This document shows, one piece after another, positions 61,684-64,000 of a DNA stretch of 64,000 nucleotides. The translations under genes and the position numbers were made by a program. Origin of the DNA: Collinsella sp. (GTDB lineage: Bacteria > Actinomycetota > Coriobacteriia > Coriobacteriales > Coriobacteriaceae); contig DXZU01000026.1 in the NCBI GenBank assembly GCA_019419525.1, positions 1-64,000 on the forward strand, given 5' to 3'. Below the pieces are notes generated by a model. The model had not been told where the DNA came from and did no database searches. It worked only from the letters and a program-made list of their open reading frames with translations. Position 1 is the stretch's first letter. Each line of letters begins with the position of its first letter.

Positions 61684-63058
61684 GCCGCCTCCTCTCTGCG
61701 AACGACGCTGCGGCAGACGCGAACGCGCGCGCAACGTCGGGGTTCGCAGGATAGTACACATGCGGGAAGCCCGCCACCAGGGACGGGGTGGTCGTCATGC
61801 ACGGCCAGCCCTTGTCGCGCCGGGGCTTCTGCGCCCAAAAGTCGCCGCCCGGGCAGGTGGACTGCCAGTAGTGGAACTCGTGCGCGCGGATGCGTGTGCC
61901 GCGCGGCCCGTAGAGCCCGTCGCGTTGGGAAGTAAGCTCCACGTACCCGAAATGGGACAGCCTTCCCCCGTTCTCGCTTGCGCCCTCAAGGGCGCCCGCA
62001 ACAGGCCAGCGCCGCCCCTCGCTATCGGCGATTTCGCGCTGCAGGTACAGAAACCCACCGCATTCGGCAACCGTCGGCATGCCGGATTCCACCGCGCGCC
62101 GCACGGCCGCGCGCATCGGCGCGTTCTCGGAGAGCTGTCGCGCATGGAGCTCCGGGTAGCCGCCCCCCAGATAGAGGGCGCTTGTCCCCCGGGGCAACTC
62201 GCTATCACACAGGGGGCTGAAAAAGGCCAGCTCGCAACCCAGGTCCTCGAGCGCGCGCAGATTCTCCTCGTAATAGAACGAGAACGCCTCGTCACGCGCG
62301 ACGGCGACGATGGGCCGCGCTCCCGCGATCGGCTCCAACCGGTAAGGTTCCTCGCGGATATCGGGTGCCGTCGCCGCTATTTCGAGCAAGCGGTCGACGT
62401 CGATGCTCTTTTCCACCAGCTCGGCCATCTTGTCGATGCGCGCGAAGAGCTGCTCGACCTCGTCGGCGGTCACAAGCCCCAGATGCCGGCTTTCGAGCGA
62501 GAACGCCTCGTCGGCGGGGATATTCCCCAAAACCGCGACGCCCGTGTGCTTCTCGATCGCAGGCGCCGCGTAGGCGCAGGCAGCGGCGCTCGTCTTGTTC
62601 AGCACGACGCCGCGCACGTTCGCACAAGGCAGGAACTCGGCGATGCCGCGGATTACAGCGGCGAGCGATAAAGACGCCCCGCGCCCGTTCACCACTAAAA
62701 CGACCGGCGTTTCCGTGTCGCGCGCAACCTGGTAGCTGCTCGCGTCGGCCACGCCGGGCGCCATGCCGTCGTAGAAGCCCATGACCCCCTCGAGCACCGC
62801 GACATCCGCGCCCGCGGCGCCGCGTACGAGCAGGGCGCGCAGCGTCGGGGCGTCGGTGAAGAAGCCGTCTAAGTTGCCCGAGCGCACACCCACGACGCGG
62901 CGGTGAAAGAGCGGGTCAATGTAGTCGGGGCCGCATTTGAAGGCCGCGCATGCAAGGCCGCGACGCGCGAGCGCGCGCAGGAGCGCGCACGTGACGACCG
63001 TCTTGCCGCTCCCGCTCGAGGGCGCAGCGACCATGAAGCGCGGGATGGACGTGCTCAC
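61676..63058 (-). CDS. cbiA: Cobyrinic acid a,c-diamide synthase
   Basis: The 460-residue protein starts at GTG 63058 (GTGA overlap with cbiET). It has MVAAPSSGSGKTVVTCALLR, AFKCGPDYIDPLFHRRVVG, LEGVMGFYDGMAPGVAD and an amidotransferase domain with the nucleophile Cys in MPTVAECGGFLYLQREIA. It amidates the a and c carboxylates, the cobalt-dependent first amidation of the anaerobic pathway. Confidence 0.94.
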   Translation of the reverse strand: MSTSIPRFMVAAPSSGSGKTVVTCALLRALARRGLACAAFKCGPDYIDPLFHRRVVGVRSGNLDGFFTDAPTLRALLVRGAAGADVAVLEGVMGFYDGMAPGVADASSYQVARDTETPVVLVVNGRGASLSLAAVIRGIAEFLPCANVRGVVLNKTSAAACAYAAPAIEKHTGVAVLGNIPADEAFSLESRHLGLVTADEVEQLFARIDKMAELVEKSIDVDRLLEIAATAPDIREEPYRLEPIAGARPIVAVARDEAFSFYYEENLRALEDLGCELAFFSPLCDSELPRGTSALYLGGGYPELHARQLSENAPMRAAVRRAVESGMPTVAECGGFLYLQREIADSEGRRWPVAGALEGASENGGRLSHFGYVELTSQRDGLYGPRGTRIRAHEFHYWQSTCPGGDFWAQKPRRDKGWPCMTTTPSLVAGFPHVYYPANPDVARAFASAAASFAERRRHG

Positions 63059-64000
63059 CGGGCACCGCCTTCCCCACCTGCGTCGTTGCAGTTAGCAAGC
63101 GAGACCACCTCAACGGATGGTTTCCCCTCGGTAGAGGGGTCCTCCCCGACAGGCGACTCAGCAAGCGCGCCGACTTCGGCAAGCTCCTCGGCATCCGCGC
63201 CCGCACCACGCGCGCTGACGAGGAACACGGGGTTTTGCGCCTTCATAAGATGGTGCGAGCCTACAGCCTCGGCACGGGCGGCCGACACCTGGCACGCCTC
63301 GAACCCCTTAAAGCGCGAACCCGAGAGGAGCGCGCACGCCTCGGTGAGCGTCTCAACGGTGACGCACGGCACGCACAGGCGAACCTGCGAGTTCTTCTCG
63401 AGCGCCGCCTCCACGATGGAGGGAAGCTCGCCCGCGCTCCCGCCGACGAACACGGCGTCGGGGACGGGCAGTTTCGCGAGCGCTTCGGGGGCGACACCGG
63501 GGACCGCATGCACGTTGCCGCACCCGAATGCATCCGCGTTCTCTCGGATGAGCCGCACGCCGGCCGCGTTGCGCTCGACCGCCCATACCGACCCCGCTCG
63601 CGCGACGAGCGCCGCCTCGATCGACACGCTCCCCGTGCCGGCGCCGACATCCCACACGGTGTCGGTCGCGGTAAGGCGCAGCTTCGCGAGCGCGACGGCG
63701 CGCACCTCCTGCTTGGTCATGGGAACGTCGCCGCGGATGAAGAGCTCGTCGGGAATGCCCGAGGAAGCGTACGGCCAGCGGGAGCTCGCGGCGCGGGATG
63801 CGCCCGCAGAGTCCGCCGCGAAAGAAGCAGCCGCGGGCGCAGACGCGCCGGCCGGCGCCTCGGAGGCTGCGCTAGAGCCCGCAGGCGACCCGGCGCAGCC
63901 TGCGAACTCGATAAGCATCACGTTCAAGTCGTCGAACGTCTGACCTGCGATTTCACTTGCGGTCGCGCAGGTGATGCGCTCGTCGGGGTACGACAGGCGC
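63055..64000 (-). CDS. cbiET: CbiE-CbiT fusion: (cobalt-)precorrin-6B/7 C5,15-methyltransferase and decarboxylase (5' end outside window)
   Basis: The frame enters from the right edge with the end of a CbiE methyltransferase (LSYPDERITCATASEIAGQT, FDDLNVMLIEF). An Ala/Ser/Gly-rich stretch of about 45 residues follows, then the CbiT domain: SRWPYASSGIPDELFIRGDV, MTKQEVRAVALAKLRL, the SAM motif WDVGAGTGSVSIEAALVA and VFVGGSAGELPSIVEAAL. A ~45-residue acidic tail ends the protein. It methylates C5 and C15 and removes the acetate side chain. About 314 residues are visible. Other corrin-ring genes and the operon promoter must lie to the right. Confidence 0.9.
   Translation of the reverse strand, partial: RLSYPDERITCATASEIAGQTFDDLNVMLIEFAGCAGSPAGSSAASEAPAGASAPAAASFAADSAGASRAASSRWPYASSGIPDELFIRGDVPMTKQEVRAVALAKLRLTATDTVWDVGAGTGSVSIEAALVARAGSVWAVERNAAGVRLIRENADAFGCGNVHAVPGVAPEALAKLPVPDAVFVGGSAGELPSIVEAALEKNSQVRLCVPCVTVETLTEACALLSGSRFKGFEACQVSAARAEAVGSHHLMKAQNPVFLVSARGAGADAEELAEVGALAESPVGEDPSTEGKPSVEVVSLANCNDAGGEGGAR

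Overview
The window looks like chromosomal DNA of a Gram-positive, high-GC gut actinobacterium of the class Coriobacteriia, most probably Collinsella. The inference rests on an actinobacterial-looking GC-rich chromosome that nevertheless has a Firmicutes-type GlgC/GlgD glycogen operon, a sortase-sorted surface protein, a NusG-paralogue-led capsule operon and an anaerobic cobalamin cluster. No 16S gene is present, so the genus is inferred.

Region 1 (1-8.1 kb) is accessory and decayed. It holds a MNT-type nucleotidyltransferase with a small partner running off the left edge, two related palindromic repeats, a dCTP-deaminase-like protein split from its membrane tail by an amber codon, an LPxTG-like surface protein, an AAA/TOPRIM-like ATPase, rearranged IS256/mutator-family relics, and fragments of UDP-glucuronate epimerase and UDP-glucose dehydrogenase.

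Region 2 (8.1-20.4 kb, all minus strand) is a capsule/exopolysaccharide operon read from right to left: structured leader, LoaP-like antiterminator, initiating sugar-phosphate transferase, WecG/TagA-type glycosyltransferase, CapE/FnlA, CapF/FnlB, an acetyltransferase carrying a G9 tract, a GT4 glycosyltransferase broken by one stop codon, Wzy-like polymerase, pyruvyl transferase, FrhB-like Fe-S protein, Wzx flippase and FnlC/CapG. FnlA, FnlB and FnlC together make UDP-N-acetyl-L-fucosamine. The ugd and epimerase relics in region 1 appear to be the decayed distal end of this operon.

Region 3 (20.9-22.4 kb) holds tRNA-Ala(GGC), thiamine pyrophosphokinase and a HAD phosphatase. Region 4 (22.4-36.1 kb, plus strand) is a glycogen locus, glgB-glgP-glgC-glgD-glgA, followed by a GH13-GH77 fusion (amylase plus 4-alpha-glucanotransferase) and an FmdB-like zinc ribbon. 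LacI-type half-sites (TGGTAAAAC/GTTTTACCA) precede both glgB and the fusion gene. The striking feature is that GlgB and GlgA, and only these two, end in histone-H1-like Lys/Ala/Thr/Pro tails of about 75 and 270 residues.

Region 5 (36.2-52.4 kb) is housekeeping: rsmB-fmt, def, priA and gltX on minus; metK, sdaA, an L,D-transpeptidase and a MacAB-like export system on plus. Several long, near-perfect palindromes of at least two families sit between these genes.

Region 6 (52.4-64 kb, minus strand) is a tightly overlapping cobalamin operon, cbiET(partial)-cbiA-cobT-cobU-cobS-(cobU-like/cobC fusion)-cbiB-cobD-cbiP-cobO-cbiC-cbiJ. It is visibly richer in GC than the rest and ends next to an IS21-type transposase scrap and a palindromic repeat, which suggests acquisition as a block. 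Its 5' end, including any cobalamin riboswitch, lies beyond position 64000.
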